Shown piece after piece: positions 53,696 through 63,855 of a stretch of 64,000 bases of DNA. The stretch covers positions 372,001-436,000 of the forward strand of contig NZ_JAUSST010000006.1 of NCBI RefSeq assembly GCF_030812415.1. The letters run 5' to 3'. The position numbers were made by a program, and so were the translations under genes. The notes under the pieces were generated by a model. That model was not told the origin of the DNA. It made no database searches and saw nothing but the letters and a program-made list of their open reading frames with translations. Each line of letters begins with the position of its first letter. The first letter of the stretch is position 1. This DNA comes from Paenibacillus harenae (lineage in GTDB: Bacteria > Bacillota > Bacilli > Paenibacillales > Paenibacillaceae).

Positions 53696-56600
53696 TTGAA
53701 AAGATTGAAACGATCGAAAAGATTGCTAATAATTGCGTTGTCCGTACTTATAATATTTGCGTCCTTCCCTCTTACAGGTAGCAAAGTATCGGCTGCCGTG
53801 TCCGTGCCAACCGGGAATACCGCATTAATCAACGATGACTTTAATGGAGTAACCGATGCAACGGTGACGAAAACGACAAGCCCTGCGACGACGGTAGCGG
53901 GATACAAGCCTACGGTTACGGGCGCAAACAGTTCGGTCGGCATCAGCCAATCGGGAATGGACGGAGGGGAAGCCGTTACATCCGATGCTCTATTGCTGAG
54001 GGACTTGGACGGCAAAAACCACCTTAGTCAAACCGTCGGCGACGGCAGCGGTTACACGGCCGTCACCAAACCGTTGGGGGATAATGTGAAAGATGGCATC
54101 CTGACGATCGAGCAGGATATGTATTTCTTCGGAGATACGACCGTCCCGAACGGAACGAACGATATTAGCCGCGGCCGAACGGTCCTGACATTGTCCGGCG
54201 GGATCAATGATGAGAACCGTTCGTCGGATACGCTCTTTCAAGTCGACCTTAAAGGCGCAAATATTGCATGGAGAGACAGTACCGGAGTCTATACCAATAT
54301 TACGGCGAACAAAGTTGCGAACGGGGTATGGTACCATCTGAAAGCGGTTGTCAACTTCGCCACGCTTCGTGTCGACTACTATGTTACCATGGCGAGCGAT
54401 GGAACGATGCTTGGCAAGCTGGAGGGCCAGCCGTTCTCGATGAGGACGCTCGGCGATGCGTCGACGGATTATGCGGTTGCCAAATCTTATCTGGCAACTA
54501 CCGGCGGCACGACGGCACAAAATCTTTTGTTGGATAACATTATTGTATACAAGGCGAATACGCTGCCGGATGTGCCTGTCTGGGAAAGCCTTACGCCTTA
54601 CGACTCCAAAGTGAAATTGTTATGGAGCGCCGCGAAGAATGCTGAATCGTATTCGATTCAACGCAGCACGACATCCGGAGGACCGTATACGACAATTGCA
54701 TCGGAAATTCCGGTGTCGCAATTGGATTATTACGACGCGACCGTAACGAATGAGACGACCTATTACTATAAGATTAGCGCGGTCAATACATTCGGCAATA
54801 GCGATTCCGTGGAGCAATCCGTAACGCCTACCGCATCGGCGGCGCTTCCTCCGCCTCCGGCGAACATCGCCGTTGTTGCCCGCGATTCGGCGGCAAGCAT
54901 CTCCTGGAACCAGGTTTCAAGCGCAAGCCAGTATACGCTGAAGCGAAGCCTGTCTTCAGAAGGACCCTACACAACGGTTTCAAGCACTTTGCCTTACACG
55001 CAAACGAGCTATTATGATTCGGGATTAACGAACGGTACGGCTTATTATTATACGTTGGCAAGCCAAGCGCCCGACGGAACGCCGGGCGACGATAGTGCGC
55101 CTGTTATGGCGAAACCGACTGCTCCGTTTGCGTCGCCTGCGAAGGTCGCCGCCACAGTCTCCGATTCTCAGGTATCGCTACTATGGGAGCCTGTCAGCGG
55201 TGCTGTCCATTACACAGTGAAGCGCAGTGCGATTTCCGGAGGTCCGTACGCAACGATCGCAGCGAACGTCGTTCCGACCGAATATACGGACGGGACGGCA
55301 GTGAACGGCATGACCTATTATTATGTGGTCTCCGCTTCCGACGGACGGATGGAAAGCATGAACTCTTTGCAAGTTGCCGCCTCGCCAGCCTCCATAACGG
55401 CAGGAGCGCCTGCCGCCCCGGGCGGATTGACCGTCAAGCCAGGCGACAGGAAGGTGGAATTGAAGTGGGATGCTGTTCCGGGGGCTGCTTCCTATACGGT
55501 GAAGAGAGCGGTCTCCTATGCCGGACCGTACACCGTTTGGAGTGCAGGCTTGACCGAAACGGCCGCTGTCGATAATACGGCGGTGAACGGCACGACCTAT
55601 TACTATATCGTATCGGCAACGAATGCGAAAGGAGAAGGCGCGTCCACTATACCGGCCATTGCTACGCCTGCGCCGATGATCGTCGTTGCGAAGGACGGCA
55701 CGGGAGATTTCACGGCCGTTCAGGATGCGGTAAATGCCATCCCGTCGAACAATACGGTCAGGACCGTTATTTACATCAAGAACGGCGTGTATAAGGAGAA
55801 GATTCTGGTCAACAAGCCTTATGTCAGCTTTGTCGGCGAAAGCCGCGACGGCACAGTGCTGACCTACGACGACTATGCCTGCAAGGAGGACCCGACCGGA
55901 TCACCGTCGGCTCAGGGCTTCTGCTCCACCTTGCCAGCAGGAACGCTCATTTTGGGCACAGGCAAAAGCTACTCGGTCAGCGTGACAGGAGCCCATTTCA
56001 CGGCGGACAGCTTGACGATTCAAAATACAGCGTTTCCAAGAACAGTGGTTGCTCCGGCGATTGCGTTGTCTGCAACAGGAGACCGCGCTGTATTCACGAA
56101 CCTAAAGGTTCTTGGCTTTCAAGACACGCTATATGCGGGCAACGGCAGACAGTACTTTAAGAACGTTATTATTGAGGGCGATGGGGATTATATCTTCGGC
56201 AATGCGAAGGCAGTCTTCGAAAGCTCGGAGATCAAATTCGTCGGCAAAGCAGGAGGACATGTTACAGCGGCTTCAACGGATGCGACTTCTGAATTCGGTT
56301 ATGTGTTCTTGAACTCCAGGTTAACAAGAGGCACGTCTGCTTTAAAATCGTCCGTGACGGTAGGAACCTGGGATTCCTCCTGGGATATAGATGCCAATAT
56401 CAGCGCAACGGACAGAACCGCCGATCTGGGCAGACCTTGGAGGCCATACGCGAATGTCAAATACATCAACACCTGGATGGATGCCCACATCAAAGCCGTC
56501 GGTTGGGACAACTGGGGCAATGCCAGCAACGAAGAGACGGCCAGGTACGGGGAATACAACAGCACCGGGCCGGGAGCCAATGCGAAGATGAGGTTCAGCT

Positions 56601-59600
56601 GGACCCGACAATTTACTGCTGATGAGGCAAATGGGTATACGCCGCAGCGAATATTGGCCGGTTCGGACGGTTGGGATCCGGCGTTAATCAGTGCCCTGCC
56701 CGGACAAGTCGTTAAACAAGTTCCGTCAGGCCCGGTCGGGAATTCGGATAAATCGCTTCTTCATTCCCTGATTGTCAATGCTGAAGCTGCAGCCCTTGCC
56801 GCAGTGGAAGGAACGGGCGCAGGGCAGTATCCGTCCGGAACGGTGGCAATTCTTCAATCGGCGATCCAGGCCGCCAAGGCGGCCCAGAACAACGAAGCAT
56901 CGACACAGGAGGAGATCGATCAGGCCGCCCTTGAGCTGAATCAGGCGATTCAAGCATTCAACAACGCCGTCAATATCGATTACGATCCGATGGACGTGAA
57001 CCAGGACGGAGATATCAATGTCGCGGATATCGGATGGGTCACGAATCATTATGGCAAATCATCTGCCGATTCCGAATGGGATTTGGTCAAAGCGGGAGAT
57101 ATCAATTTGGACGGTAAAATCGATATTCAGGATCTGATGGCGATCGCTGCTTTTGTTCAGAACTTACCGAATCAGGTCGAGGAACAGACATCCTACAAAT
57201 TTAATTTTACCAACATGGCCAAAGACGGATACACATCAGTGGTCTATGATAACGGAGTGCCGCTGTACAACTCTTCGGTTGGTTATGGATTTATTCAGGA
57301 GACCAGCGCGATGCCGGCTAGACAAGTGCATACGGCTCAAATTACTTCTGACGGAACCGGATTTGTCATTAGCGAGCCGCAATTTACTGACGAGTCGAGT
57401 ACGAACTACAACCATTATGGCATGGCATTTCGGATACAGGCTCCTCCGGGGGCGTACCAGGTTAATGTCAAAACGACCTCCAATGCGGCGAATACGACCG
57501 TATCGGTATCGGGTATGGAGACGAGCCGGATTCTGAAAGGCGGATTCTGGGATGCAGCCAAGCTGGTGCCTATCCGTAATTTCATTACTGCAAGCGGTAA
57601 CGAATGGACCTACAACTATGTAAACGGCCAGAACTTCATTGATATCGAGATTGAACCGAACAAAGTGAATACGCCTGTCGGTGTGCAGGAAATCGTTCTT
57701 ACGCCGATCGCGCCGCAACCGCGCCAGGCTGGAACGCTTCCGACGATATATACGCTCGGGGATTCCACGGTCAAATCCTACACCTTTGACGAAACGCCGA
57801 TGAGCGGCTGGGGTCAGGTATTTGACAATATGTTCGACCTGAGCAAGGTCAATGTCGTTAACTATTCTATGGGCGGACGTTCGTTCAAGAGCGCATATAC
57901 GGAAGGCCGGTTCAACGACATACTCATGACGGGTAAAGTCGGAGACTATGTATTGGTTCAGTTCGGACATAACGACGAAAGTACGGATGAGAACAGCAGA
58001 TTCGGCAGAGGCGCTACGGAAGAGATGTACGAAACCTATATCAAGGATGTGTACATTCCTGCCATCCGGGCTCGCGGCATGATTCCTGTACTGATTACGC
58101 CGATGTCCAGAGTCAACGGCGCTGTGCAGCCGGGACATGTCTATACGAACTCCTTCAAGAACAGACTGTTCCCGGATATTATGAAAGAGGCAGCTGAAGA
58201 GTTGGGAGTCACCCTGATTGATCTGAACGCGGAAAGCATCAAATATTACAACGCCATCGGAGTCGAAGCGACGACCGCGATCGTCATGTCCATCGAATCG
58301 GGGGAAACTCCGGGCAAAACCAACGATGGAAGCTACGCTAACGGTCATCCGTCGAACAAAATAGACGGAACGCATTATAAAGAAGCCCTTGCGAAACAAT
58401 TTGCTCGAATCATTGTTACGGAAATCACGGGCATAGGATCCGCAGGCGACCCGAAAGCGGCGAATATTGCTTCGTATCTGAAACAAGACGTCAAGACGGC
58501 CATCGCAACGGGCGATTGGGCGGACGTGTTCCGTGAAATGGCGGGCGATACTACGACAGGTGCGGGTGCATATTATCGGAACCAGATTGAGAAATTGCTG
58601 CAGATTGGCGTTATGCACAAGGATCCGAGTGGCAACTTTAATCCCGATGCAGATATGATGGTGGGCGAATTTGTTGCAGCTATCAGCGCGATAATGGACG
58701 TGGATTCATCGATGTTGTCGGGATATCCGAACGGAAAGCTTACCCGTGAGGTGATGGGCGCTATTCTGAGCGATGCCTATCGCGCGAGGTTTGGCACAAC
58801 AAAGACGAAGTATATGACGGATTACAACGGCACGACCGCAGTGCCTGGCAGTCCGGAGTATGATCCGAATCTGGATGCCGGCGCCAAAGGCGTCATGTAC
58901 TATCCGCTCGTTTCCTACGAGCAGCTTACGGATACAGCAGATCTATCGCCGGAATTGGCCGACAAGGTTAAGGATGCTTATGAATTGGGTCTCATTCGGT
59001 CAGAGAAAGGAATCGCGAGAGGCAAAATGGTTAACGGCACAGAGCTTGAGCCGAAGAATATCGTTGTAAGAGCGAAAGCGGCCAAAGCACTATATTTTAT
59101 GTGGGTGCTCGTACAAGAGGTGAACGTTGAAAATGATCTTTTCACCGGTCACATCGACAATGTCGCACCGACGGCAACAGTGGAGTACAGCACAACTGAG
59201 CCTACCAATCAGGATGTCGTAGCGACCATCACGCCAAGCGAAGCTGTGACGATTACCAACAATGGCGGTTCAAGCAGCTACACATTCACGGAAAACGGCA
59301 GCTTTACCTTTGAGTTTGTGGATGGAGCAGGAAATGTGGGAACGGCAACGGCGATTGTCGCCAACATCGACAATGTCGCATCGACGGCAACAGTGGAGTA
59401 CAGCACAACTGCGCCTACCAATCAGGATGTCGTAGCGACCGTCACATCAAGCGAGGCTGTGACGATTACCAACAATGGCGGTTCAAGCAGCTACACATTC
59501 ACGGAAAACGGCAGCTTTACCTTTGAATTTGTGGATGGAGCAGGAAATGTGGGGACGGCAACGGCGATTGTCTCCAACATCGACAATGTCGCACCGACGG

Positions 59601-60151
59601 CAACAGTGGAGCACAGCACAACTGCGCCTACCAATCAGGATGTCGTAGCGACCATCACGCCAAACGAAGCTGTGACGATTACGAACAATGGCGGTTCAAG
59701 CAGCTACACATTCACGGAAAACGGCAGCTTTACCTTTGAGTTTGTGGATGAAGCAGGAAACGCGGGAACGGCAACGGCGATTGTCGCCAACATCGATAAG
59801 ATTGCGCCGGTCTTGACATTGGTTCCGAGCACACAGACTTTATGGCCAGAGAACCACAAGCTGGTGACCGTAACGATCGGCGCCAATGGGCAAGATGAAG
59901 GCTCCGGCGTCAGTACGATTGTGCTGACCTCGATTACAAGCAATGAACCGGACGACGGTTTAGGCGATGGGAATACAGAGGGAGATATCGTAGGTGCCGA
60001 CATCGGAACCTTAGATACAGAGTTTCAGTTGAGCGCCGAGCGATCCGGCAAAGGGCAAGGACGCATCTATCTGATAACTTATACGATTACGGATGTTGCA
60101 GGAAACCAATCTACTGCTACTGTTGAGATTACGGTACCACATAACAAATAA
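53696..60151 (+). CDS. Secreted multidomain pectinase: CE8 pectin methylesterase, dockerin, CE12 acetylesterase
   Basis: TTG 53696 lies about 11 nt after AAGGAAGG; the frame opens earlier (53615) but a Lys/Arg-rich signal peptide starts at TTG. In order (residues counted from 53615): N-terminal beta domain; four FN3 domains (316-686); CE8 (688-1025, with FQDTLY, DYIFG, LGRPWR); a FIVAR-like helical segment (1045-1120); type I dockerin (about 1125-1190, paired loops DVNQDGDINVAD and DINLDGKIDIQD). A carbohydrate-binding-like domain follows. CE12/SGNH esterase at about 1374-1610 has GDSTV, GGRSF, GHND and DGTHY. A degenerate SLH-like region (about 1650-1840), three near-identical 71-residue Ig repeats and a final Ig domain end the chain. 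CE12 removes acetyl groups from rhamnogalacturonan. Confidence 0.92.
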   Translation: MKRLKRSKRLLIIALSVLIIFASFPLTGSKVSAAVSVPTGNTALINDDFNGVTDATVTKTTSPATTVAGYKPTVTGANSSVGISQSGMDGGEAVTSDALLLRDLDGKNHLSQTVGDGSGYTAVTKPLGDNVKDGILTIEQDMYFFGDTTVPNGTNDISRGRTVLTLSGGINDENRSSDTLFQVDLKGANIAWRDSTGVYTNITANKVANGVWYHLKAVVNFATLRVDYYVTMASDGTMLGKLEGQPFSMRTLGDASTDYAVAKSYLATTGGTTAQNLLLDNIIVYKANTLPDVPVWESLTPYDSKVKLLWSAAKNAESYSIQRSTTSGGPYTTIASEIPVSQLDYYDATVTNETTYYYKISAVNTFGNSDSVEQSVTPTASAALPPPPANIAVVARDSAASISWNQVSSASQYTLKRSLSSEGPYTTVSSTLPYTQTSYYDSGLTNGTAYYYTLASQAPDGTPGDDSAPVMAKPTAPFASPAKVAATVSDSQVSLLWEPVSGAVHYTVKRSAISGGPYATIAANVVPTEYTDGTAVNGMTYYYVVSASDGRMESMNSLQVAASPASITAGAPAAPGGLTVKPGDRKVELKWDAVPGAASYTVKRAVSYAGPYTVWSAGLTETAAVDNTAVNGTTYYYIVSATNAKGEGASTIPAIATPAPMIVVAKDGTGDFTAVQDAVNAIPSNNTVRTVIYIKNGVYKEKILVNKPYVSFVGESRDGTVLTYDDYACKEDPTGSPSAQGFCSTLPAGTLILGTGKSYSVSVTGAHFTADSLTIQNTAFPRTVVAPAIALSATGDRAVFTNLKVLGFQDTLYAGNGRQYFKNVIIEGDGDYIFGNAKAVFESSEIKFVGKAGGHVTAASTDATSEFGYVFLNSRLTRGTSALKSSVTVGTWDSSWDIDANISATDRTADLGRPWRPYANVKYINTWMDAHIKAVGWDNWGNASNEETARYGEYNSTGPGANAKMRFSWTRQFTADEANGYTPQRILAGSDGWDPALISALPGQVVKQVPSGPVGNSDKSLLHSLIVNAEAAALAAVEGTGAGQYPSGTVAILQSAIQAAKAAQNNEASTQEEIDQAALELNQAIQAFNNAVNIDYDPMDVNQDGDINVADIGWVTNHYGKSSADSEWDLVKAGDINLDGKIDIQDLMAIAAFVQNLPNQVEEQTSYKFNFTNMAKDGYTSVVYDNGVPLYNSSVGYGFIQETSAMPARQVHTAQITSDGTGFVISEPQFTDESSTNYNHYGMAFRIQAPPGAYQVNVKTTSNAANTTVSVSGMETSRILKGGFWDAAKLVPIRNFITASGNEWTYNYVNGQNFIDIEIEPNKVNTPVGVQEIVLTPIAPQPRQAGTLPTIYTLGDSTVKSYTFDETPMSGWGQVFDNMFDLSKVNVVNYSMGGRSFKSAYTEGRFNDILMTGKVGDYVLVQFGHNDESTDENSRFGRGATEEMYETYIKDVYIPAIRARGMIPVLITPMSRVNGAVQPGHVYTNSFKNRLFPDIMKEAAEELGVTLIDLNAESIKYYNAIGVEATTAIVMSIESGETPGKTNDGSYANGHPSNKIDGTHYKEALAKQFARIIVTEITGIGSAGDPKAANIASYLKQDVKTAIATGDWADVFREMAGDTTTGAGAYYRNQIEKLLQIGVMHKDPSGNFNPDADMMVGEFVAAISAIMDVDSSMLSGYPNGKLTREVMGAILSDAYRARFGTTKTKYMTDYNGTTAVPGSPEYDPNLDAGAKGVMYYPLVSYEQLTDTADLSPELADKVKDAYELGLIRSEKGIARGKMVNGTELEPKNIVVRAKAAKALYFMWVLVQEVNVENDLFTGHIDNVAPTATVEYSTTEPTNQDVVATITPSEAVTITNNGGSSSYTFTENGSFTFEFVDGAGNVGTATAIVANIDNVASTATVEYSTTAPTNQDVVATVTSSEAVTITNNGGSSSYTFTENGSFTFEFVDGAGNVGTATAIVSNIDNVAPTATVEHSTTAPTNQDVVATITPNEAVTITNNGGSSSYTFTENGSFTFEFVDEAGNAGTATAIVANIDKIAPVLTLVPSTQTLWPENHKLVTVTIGANGQDEGSGVSTIVLTSITSNEPDDGLGDGNTEGDIVGADIGTLDTEFQLSAERSGKGQGRIYLITYTITDVAGNQSTATVEITVPHNK
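59153..59791 (+). repeat. Three tandem 213-bp in-frame repeats
   Basis: The unit starts at 59153, 59366 and 59579 and is nearly identical in DNA; each encodes a 71-residue Ig-like domain (VTITNNGGSSSYTFTENGSF is shared). A diverged fourth unit begins at 59792. Such high identity indicates recent duplication or ongoing gene conversion. Confidence 0.9.
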
Positions 60152-60374
60152 TGCTGGAGACCGGGTATTGTCGCCACAGCGGCCGTGCCCGGCTCATTCT
60201 GCTGGTTATATTCGGCACAGCGCTGGTTAACTGAAGGTTATAAAATAGCGGGATTATAGGCAAAACAGCTTGTTCGGCTGGACTGGTTATTTTCGGGTTA
60301 TATACGTACAAAACGCAATCAGTCTATGCTGATGGTGCAAACAAAATTATTAAATGAAAACGGAGGTCGAACAA
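60152..60374 (+). other. Intergenic region before the ABC importer
   Basis: No gene is seen. No clear terminator is visible after the pectinase gene. SD CGGAGG at 60360-60365 precedes ATG 60375. Confidence 0.4.
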
Positions 60375-61916
60375 ATGCCAAAGAAAAAAGTCAGCACTGT
60401 ACTGGCAGTCGTTACAGCTGTTGCAGTGATGGCCGGGTGTTCGGGAAATGCAGGCAATCAGGTAACGCCGACAGCCAGCCAGAATACGGCGGGAGACGCG
60501 ACGAAGGCGCCGGAGGATACGAAGAAAGAGCCCTTAAAAATTACAATGATGGCGAATCTTCAAACAACGGATGTTCCGGATCCGACGATCGAAAAAATGA
60601 TCGAGGAGGCAACGAATACGGAGCTTGATATTCAATGGGTGCCGACAGACAGCTATGAAGAGAAGATAAACGCTTCATTCGCAACTAACACGCTTCCGAA
60701 AGCGACGTATGTCGGGAACCTTAATTTGCTTCGCGATGCGATTCGCAACGATCAGTTCTGGGAGATTGGCCCTATGCTGCAAGACTACCCGAACTTGAGC
60801 AAGCTTAGCCCTGACGTATTGAAGAATACTTCGGTAGACGGCAAGATTTATGCGCTGTACCAAGAGCGTCCACTGTCCCGCCAAGGTATCATTTATCGGA
60901 AAGACTGGGCAGATAAGCTTGGAATAGAAGCGCCGACGACGACCGATGAATTTTTCACCATGCTGGAGAGGTTTACGAAAGAGGATCCGGACGGCAACAA
61001 CAAGAACGATACGATCGGTCTTGCGGACCGAAACGACCTCATATACGGCGCATTCAAGACGGTCGCTTCCTGGTTCGGCACGCCGAACAATTGGGGGGTC
61101 CGGGACGGCAAGCTTGTGCCTGAATTTATGACGCCGGAATACATGGACACGATGAATCTCTTTAAGCGCTTGCATAGCGCGGGTTACATGAATCAAGACT
61201 TTCCGGTTACAGTCAAGGCGGATCAACATAACTTGATCATTTCGGGCAAGGCAGGCGTATATGTCGGATCCTTGGGCGATGTTAACGCCTTGCAACCGAA
61301 AATTGCCGAACTCAACCCGAGTGGGCTGCTTGACGTCCAAAACCGGGTTGCGGCCCCAGGCAAAGAGTATGGGGTCTGGGCGATTCCGGGATATGGCGCG
61401 GTCGTGCTCTTCCCTAAATCGGCCGTTAAAACGGAGGAAGAGCTGAGAGGCATTCTTGGATTCTACGATCAGATGATGAGTGCAGAAATGGCGAACCTGA
61501 CCCGATGGGGCATTGAGGGCACGCACTATACGGTTGAAGACGGCATGGCCGTCGACATCAGTGAACGCGCAACGTTTGAACGCGAGGTAAAGCCGTATTT
61601 GTCGATGCAAATCGGCGGAATATCCACAATCGAAGGCTTCCTCGACCTAAAGCGCGAGCCTCTTCCAGCGAAAGCGGAGGAGCTTATAAAGGATAACGAC
61701 AACTATTTGATTCACGACCCGGCAGTGGCGCTTGATTCGGCAGCGTTCAATCAGGATGGAGCGCGCTTGCAAGAGCTTATTAAAGACGCCACCTACAATT
61801 ACATGCTCGGCAATATCGACGAGGCCGGCTTCCAGGCTGCTGTGGATCAATGGTTGAAGCAAGGCGGTCAGAAGATTATTGATGAGTTCAACGCTTCTTA
61901 CGCTGCAGCGCAATAA
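60375..61916 (+). CDS. Sugar-binding lipoprotein of the pectin-locus ABC importer
   Basis: ATG 60375 follows CGGAGG by 9 nt; an in-frame ATG at 60354 would contain that SD. The 513-residue protein has lipobox VMAGC (Cys22), a Thr/Ala/Asn-rich linker and an LplA-like binding domain (QFWEIGPMLQDYPNLSKLSP, DGKIYALYQERP, KEDPDGNNKNDTIGLAD). It is a paralogue of the orphan lipoprotein at 45866. It is followed by two permease genes (gap 80 nt). It should capture oligogalacturonide or rhamnogalacturonide fragments released by the two pectinases. Confidence 0.92.
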   Translation: MPKKKVSTVLAVVTAVAVMAGCSGNAGNQVTPTASQNTAGDATKAPEDTKKEPLKITMMANLQTTDVPDPTIEKMIEEATNTELDIQWVPTDSYEEKINASFATNTLPKATYVGNLNLLRDAIRNDQFWEIGPMLQDYPNLSKLSPDVLKNTSVDGKIYALYQERPLSRQGIIYRKDWADKLGIEAPTTTDEFFTMLERFTKEDPDGNNKNDTIGLADRNDLIYGAFKTVASWFGTPNNWGVRDGKLVPEFMTPEYMDTMNLFKRLHSAGYMNQDFPVTVKADQHNLIISGKAGVYVGSLGDVNALQPKIAELNPSGLLDVQNRVAAPGKEYGVWAIPGYGAVVLFPKSAVKTEEELRGILGFYDQMMSAEMANLTRWGIEGTHYTVEDGMAVDISERATFEREVKPYLSMQIGGISTIEGFLDLKREPLPAKAEELIKDNDNYLIHDPAVALDSAAFNQDGARLQELIKDATYNYMLGNIDEAGFQAAVDQWLKQGGQKIIDEFNASYAAAQ

Positions 61917-61996
61917 AGGTCGTTTATAAAATGACGGAGGCTGCCGGTAAACATCTGACAGCCTCCACATTTTCTGTACAGAAAGGGAGAGAAACC

Positions 61997-62950
61997 ATGC
62001 GTGATACAGCCGCTTTGAGCGAGATGGTCGTCAAAGAAAAGCAAAGACCGGAATTAAGGAGAAGATTTATAAAAAACCGGGCTTTGTATATGATGATTCT
62101 TCCCGGCTTTCTTTTCTTCGTCATTTTTAAATACATTCCGATGGGCGGCCTTGTAATCGCCTTTCAGGATTATCAGCCTTACAACGGAATATGGAACAGC
62201 CCATGGGTAGGCTGGAAGCACTTTGAACGGTTATTTGCCGATCAGATGTTTGTCACGATCTTGAGAAATACGCTTCTGTTGTTTTTTCTTAATCTTTTGT
62301 TTTACTTTCCGGTTCCGATTATTCTCGCTTTGATGTTGAATGAGGTGCGCATCAATATATTTAAGCGCGTTGTACAAACCGTGGTATATATCCCGCATTT
62401 CATGTCTTGGGTTATCATCGTTTCGATCTCCTTTGTCATGCTGTCTATGGACAGAGGGATCATAAACGAACTGTTCGTAATGATGGGCTTCGAGAAAGTG
62501 AATTTCTTAATGAGCACGGAATGGTTCCGGCCCATGTATGTGCTTCAGATCATTTGGAGAGAAGCAGGCTGGGGCACCATCATCTATTTGGCGGCTATGG
62601 CAGCCATTGACCCGGGGTTGTACGAAGCGGCCCGGATAGACGGCGCAAGCCGGTTGCGTCAAATCTGGCACATTACACTGCCTTCCATTCGCAGCGTTAT
62701 CGTAGTGCTGTTGATTCTGAAGATCGGGGACGTGCTGGAACTTGGATTCGAACATATTTATCTCCTTTTAAACTCCATGAATCGCGAGGTAGCGGAGATA
62801 TTCGATACTTACGTATTTACGGCCGGTTTACGGCAAGGGCAATTCAGCTACAGTACGGCGGTAGGCTTCTTCAAGTCTATTGTTGGTCTCATTTTGGTTA
62901 TATCTGCAAATTGGCTGTCAAAGAAGGCGGGCGAAGAAGGCATTTATTAA
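61997..62950 (+). CDS. Carbohydrate ABC transporter permease (LplB-like)
   Basis: ATG 61997 lies behind GAAAGGGAGAG; the frame opens at 61931 but without an SD. Six membrane segments are present, with EAA loop GLYEAARIDGASRLRQIWHITLPSI. The N-terminal ~35 residues are a charged cytoplasmic extension. It forms the importer with the next gene. No ATPase gene is linked, so a shared MsmX-type ATPase is expected. Confidence 0.92.
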   Translation: MRDTAALSEMVVKEKQRPELRRRFIKNRALYMMILPGFLFFVIFKYIPMGGLVIAFQDYQPYNGIWNSPWVGWKHFERLFADQMFVTILRNTLLLFFLNLLFYFPVPIILALMLNEVRINIFKRVVQTVVYIPHFMSWVIIVSISFVMLSMDRGIINELFVMMGFEKVNFLMSTEWFRPMYVLQIIWREAGWGTIIYLAAMAAIDPGLYEAARIDGASRLRQIWHITLPSIRSVIVVLLILKIGDVLELGFEHIYLLLNSMNREVAEIFDTYVFTAGLRQGQFSYSTAVGFFKSIVGLILVISANWLSKKAGEEGIY

Positions 62951-62973
62951 TTTATGAAGAAGGTGGAGTCATC

Positions 62974-63855
62974 ATGGTGCAAGATAAAACGATCGGCAGC
63001 CGCATATTCAATGTTGTGAACTACTCGCTGCTATTGGTCATCGCCTTAGTTACATTCCTGCCCTTTATTCATGTCATTGCCGGTTCATTCACGACGGCCG
63101 GCGAGCTGGCAACGAAGCAATTGGTACTGGTTCCGACGACTTGGTCACTGGAAGCTTACCGTTACATTTTCTCGACGAATACCGTCTTGACAGGTTTGGC
63201 TACATCAATAGGCGTAACCGCAGGGGGGACGTTGTTCAGTATGTTCTTAACTGCGCTGATGGCTTACGGGTTGTCTCGCAGAGATTTAACTGGGCGCCGC
63301 CCTATCATGTTTGTGGTGGTGTTCACGATGCTGTTCAGCGGCGGCATCATTCCGACATTTCTGGTCGTCAAGTCGATGGGGCTTATTGATTCGTATGCAG
63401 CGATGGTCGTTCCGACAGCCATTAACGCATTTAACCTGATCATTATGCGCAACTTTTTCCAGAACCTCCCCGAGGGCCTTGAGGAGTCGGCGAAGATCGA
63501 CGGGGCAAGCGATTGGGGCATCCTTTTCCGCATCGTCATTCCGCTGTCTATGCCGGCAATCGCGACGATTTCGCTGTTTTATGCGGTAACCTATTGGAAC
63601 ACCTACATTACTGCGATCTTATATCTTACTGATGCCGGCAAATGGCCGATCCAGGTTATTCTGCGTCAAATTGTCGTTTTGTCAAGCGGACTAGCGGGAG
63701 ACACGTCAAGTATGGACGACTTCGCCTCGCGTCCGCCGGAGCAGACGGTGAAGATGGCTGTTATCGTTGTGGCTACTCTGCCGATCCTGCTTGTATACCC
63801 GTTCCTGCAAAAGCACTTCGCCAAAGGCGCGCTGCTTGGTTCGATTAAAGGGTAG
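62974..63855 (+). CDS. Carbohydrate ABC transporter permease (YtcP-like)
   Basis: ATG 62974 follows AAGGTGGAG; the earlier in-frame start at 62911 lies inside the upstream permease. Six membrane segments, EAA loop GLEESAKIDGASDWGILFRIVIPLSMP and terminal motif FAKGALLGSIKG mark the MalG/YtcP group. It is the last complete gene in the window. Confidence 0.92.
   Translation: MVQDKTIGSRIFNVVNYSLLLVIALVTFLPFIHVIAGSFTTAGELATKQLVLVPTTWSLEAYRYIFSTNTVLTGLATSIGVTAGGTLFSMFLTALMAYGLSRRDLTGRRPIMFVVVFTMLFSGGIIPTFLVVKSMGLIDSYAAMVVPTAINAFNLIIMRNFFQNLPEGLEESAKIDGASDWGILFRIVIPLSMPAIATISLFYAVTYWNTYITAILYLTDAGKWPIQVILRQIVVLSSGLAGDTSSMDDFASRPPEQTVKMAVIVVATLPILLVYPFLQKHFAKGALLGSIKG

Noticed and set aside
57236-58618. 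A 460-codon minus-strand open frame
   Set aside because: Antisense shadow of the CE12 region of the second pectinase; no ribosome site or recognisable domain.
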